From assembly GCF_018882095.1 (NCBI RefSeq), contig NZ_JACVPD010000001.1:806001-870000 (forward strand): 64,000 bases of DNA, written 5' to 3'. Position 1 is the first letter of the stretch. Every line of letters begins with the position of its first letter. The stretch comes from Polynucleobacter sp. CS-Odin-A6. Its GTDB lineage: Bacteria > Pseudomonadota > Gammaproteobacteria > Burkholderiales > Burkholderiaceae. The notes below the pieces were generated by a model. That model had not been told where the DNA came from and did no database searches. It saw only the letters and a program-made list of their open reading frames with translations. Position numbers and translations under genes: made by a program. Positions 35,650 to 41,293 of this stretch are shown one piece after another.

Positions 35650-36306
35650 TTAAGCCTCTAAAGCTTTGCGTAAAAAGGGTGACAAATTATCCTGACGTAG
35701 CATCCACTGTTTATAGTCAGATGGCACTTGGCTAATCAGTTCACCCTTGTGTTTACCAAAAGGCATGATAGTCGGAATGCGTGCCTTCTCTGACATTTCC
35801 CATAAAGCATCTAAAGAAGCAGGGTGCAAACGATCAATGATTTGACCCAAAATTTTGGAGCAGATCCATACATCCGCTAATGCACTATGGGCATTACGTA
35901 ATTGTTCTTTAGCAGTGGCGCGCTCAAAGTAATAAAGCAGGGCGCTTTGAGTATGACTATCTAACTCAGGCCAAAGGCTACGCGCCAGTGCCAGCGTACA
36001 AATCCGTTTAACTTCAGGACTACCAATCGCTTCCCAGTCAAAATCCACGTTATGACCAATGATATAATTGGTACCAGCAGGCAATCGAAATGAGCTGCTG
36101 GCAGGGCAATTAATCAATTCCTCATCGAGGATATGGTGGGTTGCCAAAGCACCTAAGCTAATCGGCTTACCAGGGTTGTAACGCTGTACCCAAGGATTGT
36201 CAACAGCGAGTGGGTTGATAGAAGTAATATCTAAAGATGCCGCTTCAATAATGACCGCATCGTTTTTATCGGTTGCTTCAACATCAAAAATAATGGCTTG
36301 GGACAT
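35650..36306 (-). CDS. exoX: Exodeoxyribonuclease X-like DEDDh 3'-5' exonuclease
   Basis: 218 aa, same length as E. coli ExoX (220). The DEDD acids begin with D8-x-E10 (I-F-D-V-E-A-T-D), then N-V-D-F-D in G-H-N-V-D-F-D-W-E, and the late H-S-A-L-A-D-V. A C-terminal module P-F-G-K-H-K-G-E-L-I-S-Q-V-P-S-D-Y matches the ExoX tail. It digests ssDNA 3' ends in mismatch repair and UV tolerance. The ATG is preceded by no strong site. It lies between two WYL-type promoters but reads in the opposite direction. Confidence 0.88.
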   Translation of the reverse strand: MSQAIIFDVEATDKNDAVIIEAASLDITSINPLAVDNPWVQRYNPGKPISLGALATHHILDEELINCPASSSFRLPAGTNYIIGHNVDFDWEAIGSPEVKRICTLALARSLWPELDSHTQSALLYYFERATAKEQLRNAHSALADVWICSKILGQIIDRLHPASLDALWEMSEKARIPTIMPFGKHKGELISQVPSDYKQWMLRQDNLSPFLRKALEA

Positions 36307-36378
36307 GAGTGCTCTTAATAGTTCAAATTAGATTCCATTGTGCCCGCATTTTTATATTCAAGCACTTAAAAATGACGA

Positions 36379-36411
36379 GGCTCAATCTATGAGCTTATCG
36401 ATTTTTATACT
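36379..36411 (+). promoter_or_regulatory. Putative WYL-regulon promoter D (palindrome plus -10)
   Basis: GGCTCAATCTATGAGCT (36379-36395; matches AGCTCAT-N3-ATGAGCT at all but two arm positions), exactly 10 nt, then TATACT (36406-36411). Drives the 120-aa gene at 36441, which begins 45 nt after the palindrome. No auxiliary half-site is seen here. Confidence 0.65.
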
Positions 36412-36440
36412 GAATTTATCCAATCCACAAAGGAGAAATC

Positions 36441-36803
36441 ATGCGTGATTACACATACTTGGGCGGTGCCCGTTTTACGATCAACAATATCTTCCGTAGC
36501 TTGCGCTTTGATGTGGATAGGCTTGATCTAAGCTGGTCCGAAGATCAGAAGCCTGATTTTATTAGAGGGTTTCGTATCGTCGATAACGAAGAGCCCAATA
36601 CGGTGACCCTTGAAGGAGAAGATGCGGATAACCTGGTCTTTAGTTTGGCTTATGCCTTCAACAAGCAAGATGGCTTTGAGGCCTTTAGAGCAGCTGTTGA
36701 TGACTACCTAAAGGTTGCTCTGACAACCAAGCAATATCTAATTACTGGTCAAAAAAAAGATCCAGCAGGAAAGGCAGAAACATCTGAGTCAGTAATTCAT
36801 TAG
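36441..36803 (+). CDS. Uncharacterised 120-aa protein in the WYL-type regulon
   Basis: ATG 36441 follows AAAGGAG with good spacing, so it is surely translated. The sequence is soluble and mixed alpha/beta, starting R-D-Y-T-Y-L-G-G-A-R-F-T-I-N-N, with an acidic middle (L-E-G-E-D-A-D-N-L) and a C-terminal flexible tail (K-K-D-P-A-G-K). No signal peptide, membrane segment or catalytic motif is visible. I do not recognise a family. It has its own WYL-type promoter and the next gene is convergent. Confidence 0.72.
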   Translation: MRDYTYLGGARFTINNIFRSLRFDVDRLDLSWSEDQKPDFIRGFRIVDNEEPNTVTLEGEDADNLVFSLAYAFNKQDGFEAFRAAVDDYLKVALTTKQYLITGQKKDPAGKAETSESVIH

Positions 36804-36864
36804 ATTTTTAAAGAAGATAGGGTGGGGCTAAACCGAATTACTAAGCTTTGAAGTGTTCGTTGAA

Positions 36865-37167
36865 TTAGACCGCTAGGAAACCATTAAATAAGGGAATTTT
36901 TGGCAATATCTTTTTGAGCTTCAGCCCTGCATGAAACAAATCATATTTGGATTGCATTTCAATCCAAAGTTGTGGTCCATTGCCCAAGAAAGTACCCAGC
37001 CTTAAGGCAAGCTCCGGCGTAACACCACTTTTTTCTGAGAGAACAGCATGCAGAGTTTGTCTTGAGACTCCAAGATGTCTTGAGAATTCCGTGACAGAGA
37101 TTCCTAAGGTTGGGAACACATCCTCTCGCAGAATGGCTCCAGGGTGGGTCGGTGATCTTTTATGCAT
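36865..37167 (-). CDS. higA: HigA-type antitoxin/regulator without a HigB toxin gene
   Basis: 100 aa. The HigA family opening R-S-P-T-H-P-G-A-I-L-R-E-D-V-F is followed by an XRE helix-turn-helix (S-V-T-E-F-S-R-H-L-G-V-S-R-Q-T-L-H-A-V-L) and P-E-L-A-L-R-L-G-T-F-L-G-N. In HigBA the toxin gene precedes higA, but here only 55 bp separate it from the WYL gene stop, with no toxin. A perfect inverted repeat (37172-37196) lies directly before the start and is probably its own operator. Its last residues (L-F-N-G-F-L-A-V) are atypical, perhaps a replaced end. Confidence 0.85.
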   Translation of the reverse strand: MHKRSPTHPGAILREDVFPTLGISVTEFSRHLGVSRQTLHAVLSEKSGVTPELALRLGTFLGNGPQLWIEMQSKYDLFHAGLKLKKILPKIPLFNGFLAV

Positions 37168-37171
37168 AAGT

Positions 37172-37196
37172 AAGTGTAAGGCGGTACTTTACACTT
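37172..37196. promoter_or_regulatory. Probable HigA operator
   Basis: AAGTGTAA-N9-TTACACTT, a perfect 8-bp inverted repeat, ends 4 bp before the higA start codon. Position and symmetry fit autorepression by the antitoxin dimer. Confidence 0.7.
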
Positions 37197-37222
37197 GTAA
37201 ATACTTAGAAAGCAAAGGTTTA

Positions 37223-38191
37223 TTAGTAGCTGCTTAACGCCTTCGCTAATTCCGCCTTCACCTTTGACTTGAGACTAGCCGGCCCAATCACCTCAACACC
37301 AGAGCCATGCTTCATGATGTCCCGAATGAGTTCTGGATCTTGGTCAAAATCAAACTCAAGGGTGTAGTAACCATTTTTATCAAAGCTACCTACTTGTTGG
37401 CCATGCCAATGCTCTCCCGCTACCCAACGTGAATGCTCGGGAGTAAAGCGCAACTTCGCTCTTTGAGTGGCCTTACCAGAGAAGATGCCGTAGCTCTCAG
37501 CAAAATGTTCGTGACATTCTTTCTCGCTGAGTTCTTGCGCTTTTTTATTGGTGAGCACTGCATCCCGAATGCCATCAATCGCAAAGCTGCGTAAGTCATT
37601 CCGTAAATGGCAATAGGCATCAAGATACCAGTTCTCACGGTAATAGATTAGGCGCTGAGGCGAGATCTCGCGAGTCGTGTCCTCATCCTTCCCCTTGGAG
37701 TAGTAAGCAATATCCAGACGATTACGCTTAAGTAGGGCGGCACCAATCTCAGAGAAGTTCTCAATGGAGTTCTTACGCGAGCCCATGCCAATGACTTTGA
37801 TCCGTTTGCGTAGTTCTTTTGCAGAGGTTTCGCTTTGACCCAAAATGCCATCAATGATTACCGTCAGAGGTTCGATGTGGGGGCCGATTAAGCCACCTTG
37901 ATCTAGCGAGGAGAGTAAGTGCTGCATCAACACCAGGGCAGTAGCTTCTTTTTCAGAGAACCAGAGTCCAGGCATCTCAATCTTATTGATGTCGCTACCT
38001 TCCTTAAACCGATAACCGCCTAAAAAGCGGTCATACTCAATCTCGGCCTTAGAGCGTGATCGTAAGTACTCTAAGTCACGTTTAAAAGTCGCCTTCGAGA
38101 TCTCAAGCTCATCTAAGAAGACCTCAATTGGCACACATTTACGCTGCTGAATCAGGTACTTAATACGGTGCAAGCGTTCCGGATCACTCAT
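37223..38191 (-). CDS. WYL-domain transcriptional regulator
   Basis: 322 aa from ATG 38191, which has GGAG five bases upstream; a farther ATG at 38248 lies inside the palindrome and upstream of the -10, so it is not used. N-terminal winged helix (residues 1-62: R-L-H-R-I-K-Y-L-I, S-K-A-T-F-K-R-D-L-E-Y-L-R), then a WYL domain (about 140-220) with the name motif W188-Y-L190, and a C-terminal WCX-like extension. Proteins of this plan (DriD, PafBC) act as activators when the WYL domain binds single-stranded DNA or related signals. Its own promoter carries palindrome B, so autoregulation is likely. Confidence 0.9.
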   Translation of the reverse strand: MSDPERLHRIKYLIQQRKCVPIEVFLDELEISKATFKRDLEYLRSRSKAEIEYDRFLGGYRFKEGSDINKIEMPGLWFSEKEATALVLMQHLLSSLDQGGLIGPHIEPLTVIIDGILGQSETSAKELRKRIKVIGMGSRKNSIENFSEIGAALLKRNRLDIAYYSKGKDEDTTREISPQRLIYYRENWYLDAYCHLRNDLRSFAIDGIRDAVLTNKKAQELSEKECHEHFAESYGIFSGKATQRAKLRFTPEHSRWVAGEHWHGQQVGSFDKNGYYTLEFDFDQDPELIRDIMKHGSGVEVIGPASLKSKVKAELAKALSSY

Positions 38192-38225
38192 AAGGACTCC
38201 AAAAGGTGTTTTTATAGTTTTAAGA

Positions 38226-38258
38226 ACTATAAGTACTTTATAGCTCATTTAATGAGCT
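38226..38258 (-). promoter_or_regulatory. Putative WYL-regulon promoter B, in front of the WYL gene
   Basis: On the minus strand: AGCTCATTAAATGAGCT (38242-38258, perfect 7-bp arms), exactly 10 nt, then TATAGT (38226-38231). A second half-site AATGAGTT is 3 bp farther upstream (from 38262). No TTGACA-like -35. The site ends 50 nt before the ATG at 38191. Confidence 0.7.
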
Positions 38259-38347
38259 TGGAACTCATTAATTTATAAAAATAGCAAAAACACAACAAAG
38301 CCAAACGAGGAGGTGTAGACGATCAAATTCACCTGCGTAGGTTTGCA

Positions 38348-38629
38348 TTATTTAGCAGGTGAGTAACCGATCCGATTGCCAGTGTTATCAAAGACATTGG
38401 TTACGCCTTGGGGAGACTGGTTCTCGAAGCCAATGCGCTTACCGCTGTTGTCATAAACCCCATTAGAAGAGTTCCAGTTATTGGGACTGTTCTGCCAATT
38501 GTTCGGGCTGTTTTGCCAGTTATTCGAAGAGTTATTCCAATTATTGGGTGAGTTGCTCCAGTTATTGGCTTGAGCTAAACAGACGCTACAAAATAGGGAG
38601 CTCAATAAAAAAGCAAGTACGCGTTTCAT
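38348..38629 (-). CDS. Secreted Asn/Trp heptad-repeat protein
   Basis: 93 aa from ATG 38629, signal peptide ending V-C-L-A-Q. Residues 22-56 are five near-identical heptads of the form N-N-W-x-N-S-(P/S). The rest has two YD-like units, G-V-Y-D-N-S-G-K-R-I-G-F and N-V-F-D-N-T-G-N-R-I-G-Y, linked by S-P-Q-G-V-T. The same unit occurs in the gene 13 bp upstream, so both come from one duplication. Function unknown; an exported surface or periplasmic binding protein is likely. Probably transcribed from promoter C. Confidence 0.75.
   Translation of the reverse strand: MKRVLAFLLSSLFCSVCLAQANNWSNSPNNWNNSSNNWQNSPNNWQNSPNNWNSSNGVYDNSGKRIGFENQSPQGVTNVFDNTGNRIGYSPAK
38462..38566 (-). repeat. Five 21-bp in-frame repeats encoding N-N-W heptads
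   Basis: Each unit encodes N-N-W followed by (Q/N/S)-N-S-(P/S) or close. The DNA units are highly alike, pointing to recent expansion and possible length variation between strains. Confidence 0.8.
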
Positions 38630-38642
38630 GATTACCAACCTT

Positions 38643-38945
38643 TCAGGTGGGGGTTTGTGGAGCTTGACGTGGCGCATTGATAGTGGAATTAGGTGCTGCA
38701 TAAATAGGCGCGGTAGAAGTGCCTTGATAAGCGCCCCCAGGACTATAGAAATTAGTCTGCCCGTTATCCGTCTGAAATGACTGTACGTTTTGACCTGTGG
38801 CGTTGTAGACATTGGTTACACCACTTGGAGAGCTTTGGCTGTAACCCAAGTAGTTGCCAGTGGAGCTATAAACGGCTTGGGCAGAGGTACTGCGTACGAA
38901 TAAAACAGCCTGAGCAATTAAAAAGAGGGCAATAAGGTATTTCAT
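38643..38945 (-). CDS. Secreted protein with YD-like units, first gene under promoter C
   Basis: 100 aa from ATG 38945 (GGAGA upstream). Signal peptide ending S-T-S-A-Q. Two units A-V-Y-S-S-T-G-N-Y-L-G-Y and N-V-Y-N-A-T-G-Q-N, joined by S-P-S-G-V-T, are homologous to those of the following Asn/Trp protein. A further N-F-Y-S-P-G-G-A-Y-Q-G and a Pro/Ala-rich tail close it. No known family. It is 46 nt downstream of palindrome C. Confidence 0.75.
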   Translation of the reverse strand: MKYLIALFLIAQAVLFVRSTSAQAVYSSTGNYLGYSQSSPSGVTNVYNATGQNVQSFQTDNGQTNFYSPGGAYQGTSTAPIYAAPNSTINAPRQAPQTPT

Positions 38946-38975
38946 GGGGATCTCCAAAAAAGATTTCATGAAGTC

Positions 38976-39008
38976 AGAATAAAAACCCCAAAGCTCACCT
39001 AATGAGCT
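38976..39008 (-). promoter_or_regulatory. Putative WYL-regulon promoter C
   Basis: On the minus strand: AGCTCATTAGGTGAGCT (38992-39008, one arm mismatch), exactly 10 nt, then TATTCT (38976-38981). An auxiliary AATGAGTT lies 21 bp farther upstream (39030-39039). On the plus side, 10 nt after the palindrome, no -10 is present, so it serves the leftward secreted-protein genes and not the gene at 39056. Confidence 0.68.
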
Positions 39009-39055
39009 ATCTGCTCTAGAAAATGAAATAACTCATTAATTTCATAAAGAGCTCC

Positions 39056-39343
39056 ATGCTAAGTTCCCTAGTCTTTATTACCATCCTGCCATTGCAGATA
39101 TCGCCCAACGGTCATTCTCCTACGCCAATCACAAGACCGTTAGCTGTAGCTGCCTTTGTCGATAGCGCCAGTATTATTGGATTACCTAAGTTCAAACTCA
39201 GGGATGCCAAAGGTAATTTGTACTTCCCGCACAAAGCCATGTATCAAGAACCTTCAGCCACCGTCCAGCAGCATGCTGGTGTGCCCATGGTGAGTGATGT
39301 GACCGTACGCAAGGCTTATATCAATTCGTATGTGCGACGTTAG
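39056..39343 (+). CDS. Small hypothetical protein
   Basis: 95 aa, ATG 39056, with only a weak AGAG before it. The first 16 residues are hydrophobic (L-S-S-L-V-F-I-T-I-L-P-L-Q) and may be a short signal sequence or anchor. Later parts, F-K-L-R-D-A-K-G-N-L-Y-F-P-H-K and V-T-V-R-K-A-Y-I-N, look like ordinary coding sequence. No family recognised. It could be a real small secreted protein or a gene fragment. Confidence 0.45.
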   Translation: MLSSLVFITILPLQISPNGHSPTPITRPLAVAAFVDSASIIGLPKFKLRDAKGNLYFPHKAMYQEPSATVQQHAGVPMVSDVTVRKAYINSYVRR

Positions 39344-39385
39344 GAGCTCTGAGGAGGAGATCTAAAACTGTTTGTACAAGATCTC

Positions 39386-39520
39386 ATGGTGTTCTCTAAA
39401 GGCATGAGCAAAGGCCATTCAGTAAAGAATCTATTTGATCTTGATTGGGATCGTGGCGAGGTAAGACCAGCGTTTGTTGATGAGATGAAGTTGACTACTT
39501 TATGCAGGTTTGCATCTTAG
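39386..39520 (+). CDS. Short reading frame, possible gene remnant
   Basis: 44 codons from ATG 39386 (M-V-F-S-K-G-M-S-K-G-H-S-V-K-N-L-F-D-L-D-W-D). The frame is open back to about 39356 (L-K-L-F-V-Q-D-L before the ATG), and a GAGGAGGAG stretch at 39351 would suit a non-ATG start near 39368. The composition looks protein-like but no family is recognised, and the frame could be the tail of a deleted gene. The rest of the 300-bp gap 39344-39644 holds only the operator at 39607. Confidence 0.35.
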   Translation: MVFSKGMSKGHSVKNLFDLDWDRGEVRPAFVDEMKLTTLCRFAS

Positions 39521-39606
39521 GTATTTAGAAGCCATATCCATTAAAACAATGGACATTCTTTTTTTAGGCTCGAATTTAGGAGTTTTTCTTTAATTTTCCT
39601 AATTAA

Positions 39607-39624
39607 TGTGTAATATATTACACA
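39607..39624. promoter_or_regulatory. Operator of the AbiE-type toxin-antitoxin operon
   Basis: TGTGTAATATATTACACA, an 18-bp perfect palindrome, lies 20 bp before the start of the XRE gene at 39645. It overlaps the likely promoter, in line with autorepression by the antitoxin. Confidence 0.75.
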
Positions 39625-39644
39625 ATTTATGCGATAATAAATCT

Positions 39645-40127
39645 ATGAACTTACGTGAAATTGGTCTCAAAGTCGGGCAGCGCCGCACTGATCTGGGTTT
39701 ATCTCAGGATCGGTTGGCAAAGCTTTGCGGTCTTTCAAGATCGACTATTCATCATTTGGAGAAGGGTACTTTGAATGATTTGGGTGCAGCCAAACTACTA
39801 GCCTTGCTATCTTTGTTGGGGTTGGATGTCATCACGCAGGAGCACAGTAAAAAACATCATGGTTTAGATATGGCTAGTAAAACTGCCAGTGTTAGCTACA
39901 AGACCAAGCTTCAAAGTAACGATTTATCCCATTCCTTAGCGAGCGGAGAATTACCAGAAAGTATTTATCCACATGTAGCAACATTGCTTGATGAAGCGCC
40001 ATTAGCAATTATTGTATCCGCGGTTGAAGAGGCGGCAGCAGATAACCACATTCCACCTAAGCTCATTTGGAAGAATATTTATCGGTGGACACAAGAGATG
40101 TATTCACCAAGATCAGCCTGGGCTTAA
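39645..40127 (+). CDS. XRE-family antitoxin/regulator of an AbiE-type pair
   Basis: 160 aa from ATG 39645. N-terminal helix-turn-helix (I-G-L-K-V-G-Q-R-R-T-D-L-G-L-S-Q-D-R-L-A-K-L-C-G-L-S-R-S-T-I-H at about 5-35). The second half is helical (P-E-S-I-Y-P-H-V-A-T-L-L-D-E-A-P). It differs from classic AbiEi, which is longer; this shorter XRE form often precedes AbiEii nucleotidyltransferases. Stop and start of the two genes overlap (TAATG). A perfect palindrome upstream is its expected operator. Confidence 0.85.
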   Translation: MNLREIGLKVGQRRTDLGLSQDRLAKLCGLSRSTIHHLEKGTLNDLGAAKLLALLSLLGLDVITQEHSKKHHGLDMASKTASVSYKTKLQSNDLSHSLASGELPESIYPHVATLLDEAPLAIIVSAVEEAAADNHIPPKLIWKNIYRWTQEMYSPRSAWA

Positions 40128-40807
40128 TGATGAATAAGGTGATTGAGCGTGATTTACCCAACGGCGTGTGGAAAGATTTACTTCCTCATGCACTTTCTAT
40201 TATTGAAGATATCAAGAGTTATGGAAACTCTAATCCATTTTGGACTTTTGGTGGTGGTACGGTATTGATGCTTCGCTATCAACATCGTCTTAGTAAAGAC
40301 ATTGATATCTTTGTTCCCGACCCCCAATATTTGGGTTTCGTTACGCCACGTCTAAGTGATGTTGCTGCAGCAGTTAGTACTCAGTATGTTGAAGATCAAA
40401 GCTCTTATGTCAAGTTAATTCGCCCTGAAGGTGAGATTGATTTTGTAGCCTCGCCTAACCTAACTGACTACCCATTTGAGATGTGGAATATAAATGGACA
40501 ACATATTCGAGTAGAAACTGCTGCAGAAATCGTCGCTAAGAAATTATGGCATCGTGGTGATAGGGCTACGGCTCGCGACCTCTTTGATCTTTCTTTAGTG
40601 ATTGAGCAAGAACCAGAAGCCCTTATTAAGGCAGCCAAGTTTTTACTAAAGCATGCTGATTTATTCATCGATCAGATTACTAGCAGAAAGATCGTATTAG
40701 AAAGACAGTTTGCTGAAATTGATACCCTAACTTACAAGCCAAGATACGATGATGCTGCTGGGAGAGCAACTACATTCTTGAGATCACTTCAAAAAGCTGA
40801 GACATGA
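40127..40807 (+). CDS. AbiEii/AbiGii family nucleotidyltransferase toxin
   Basis: 226 aa from ATG 40127. The nucleotidyltransferase core is intact: G-G-G-T (42-45) and the metal acids D58-x-D60 in S-K-D-I-D-I-F, with the later E-T-A-A-E-I-V-A-K-K-L and R-A-T-A-R-D-L-F-D motifs typical of the family. AbiEii-type toxins modify tRNA or block growth and can stop phage. Antitoxin lies directly upstream; a truncated third gene follows with a 4-bp overlap. Expected active from its intact motifs. Confidence 0.88.
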   Translation: MMNKVIERDLPNGVWKDLLPHALSIIEDIKSYGNSNPFWTFGGGTVLMLRYQHRLSKDIDIFVPDPQYLGFVTPRLSDVAAAVSTQYVEDQSSYVKLIRPEGEIDFVASPNLTDYPFEMWNINGQHIRVETAAEIVAKKLWHRGDRATARDLFDLSLVIEQEPEALIKAAKFLLKHADLFIDQITSRKIVLERQFAEIDTLTYKPRYDDAAGRATTFLRSLQKAET

Positions 40808-41007
40808 AAATGACCAAACGTATCTTATTTAATGAGATCAACGAAGGGTTTGAGCGCCTTAATAAGGCTCGCCTTGGGAAGACAATCTTACGCTCGGTAG
40901 AGCGAGACTTTAAACCCGCGGTAATAATTAATGCTGAGGAGGTAGTGGCGATTAGAGAGCAATTGATTCAGGTACAGTTAAGAAAATTACCTCAGTCTAA
41001 TCGGTAG
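40804..41007 (+). pseudogene. Truncated NadS/HigA-like antitoxin gene
   Basis: 67 aa; ATG 40804 overlaps the AbiEii stop, or ATG 40810. It matches the N-terminal half of antitoxins that run T-K-x-x-L-F-x-E-I-x-E-G, then R-x-G-K-x-x-L-R, then K-P, then A-x-E-(V/I)-x-x-I-R-E-x-L. In those proteins an XRE helix-turn-helix follows at once; here the frame ends after V-Q-L-R-K-L-P-Q-S-N-R. The DNA beyond encodes, on the other strand, part of another antitoxin. It is thus most likely a relic, although it is still in an intact reading frame. Confidence 0.6.
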
Positions 41008-41125
41008 CTCGACTGATATGTATCTTCTTAGCCATCATAGCCTTGGTCGGATCTTGCTTAATCATTTCTTGTTCAATTTGCCAGGCCATGATTCTCTTGA
41101 TCGCCACTGCACTGTTTTGTTTTGT
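40997..41125 (-). pseudogene. Fragment of an XRE/Fis-like antitoxin
   Basis: On the minus strand a frame reads A-V-A-I-K-R-I-M-A-W-Q-I-E-Q-E-M, then T-K-A-M-M-A-K-K-I-H-I-S-R-A-T-D and stop. This is the helix-turn-helix core of small RelE-partner antitoxins (A-V-A-I-K-R-V-L-A-W-Q; M-A-x-R-M-x-T-S-R). The N-terminal 20 or so residues and everything after the recognition helix (normally L-D-R-L-L-D-P) are missing. Its end overlaps the end of the 40804 relic by 11 bp, marking a deletion junction. Confidence 0.6.
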
Positions 41126-41165
41126 AAAACTAAATCTAATCTAAACAAAGACTTATAAATAGGGT

Positions 41166-41262
41166 GGATGAGCCTGACCCCCGGCACTGACAGAATTGGG
41201 TTTGGCTGCTTCGTTCCCGACCTGACCAGGTTATCCAAACCGCCATGCGAGGAGGCCCATCC
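41166..41262 (-). ncRNA. ffs: 4.5S SRP RNA (small bacterial type)
   Basis: The minus strand contains the SRP apical domain: the conserved GGTCAGG tract, then the asymmetric-loop region GGGAACGAAGCAGCC, inside a long hairpin. The ends pair as GGATGGGCCT (41262 downward) with AGGCTCATCC (to 41166). It binds Ffh to form the signal recognition particle. It sits just before dnaX but reads the other way. Confidence 0.92.
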
Positions 41263-41293
41263 AATTCCATTTTAGCTTGTTAGAATGTAATAC

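Noticed and set aside
38462..38566. CRISPR-like short repeats
   Set aside because: Units are contiguous 21-bp coding repeats with no spacers, within a secreted protein gene.
39030..39343. Palindrome C also driving the plus-strand gene at 39056
   Set aside because: At the diagnostic 10-nt distance on that side the sequence is GAAAAT, not a -10 hexamer.
41160..41270. SRP RNA on the plus strand, in line with dnaX
   Set aside because: The conserved GGTCAGG and GAAGCAGCC elements are in the right order only on the minus strand.
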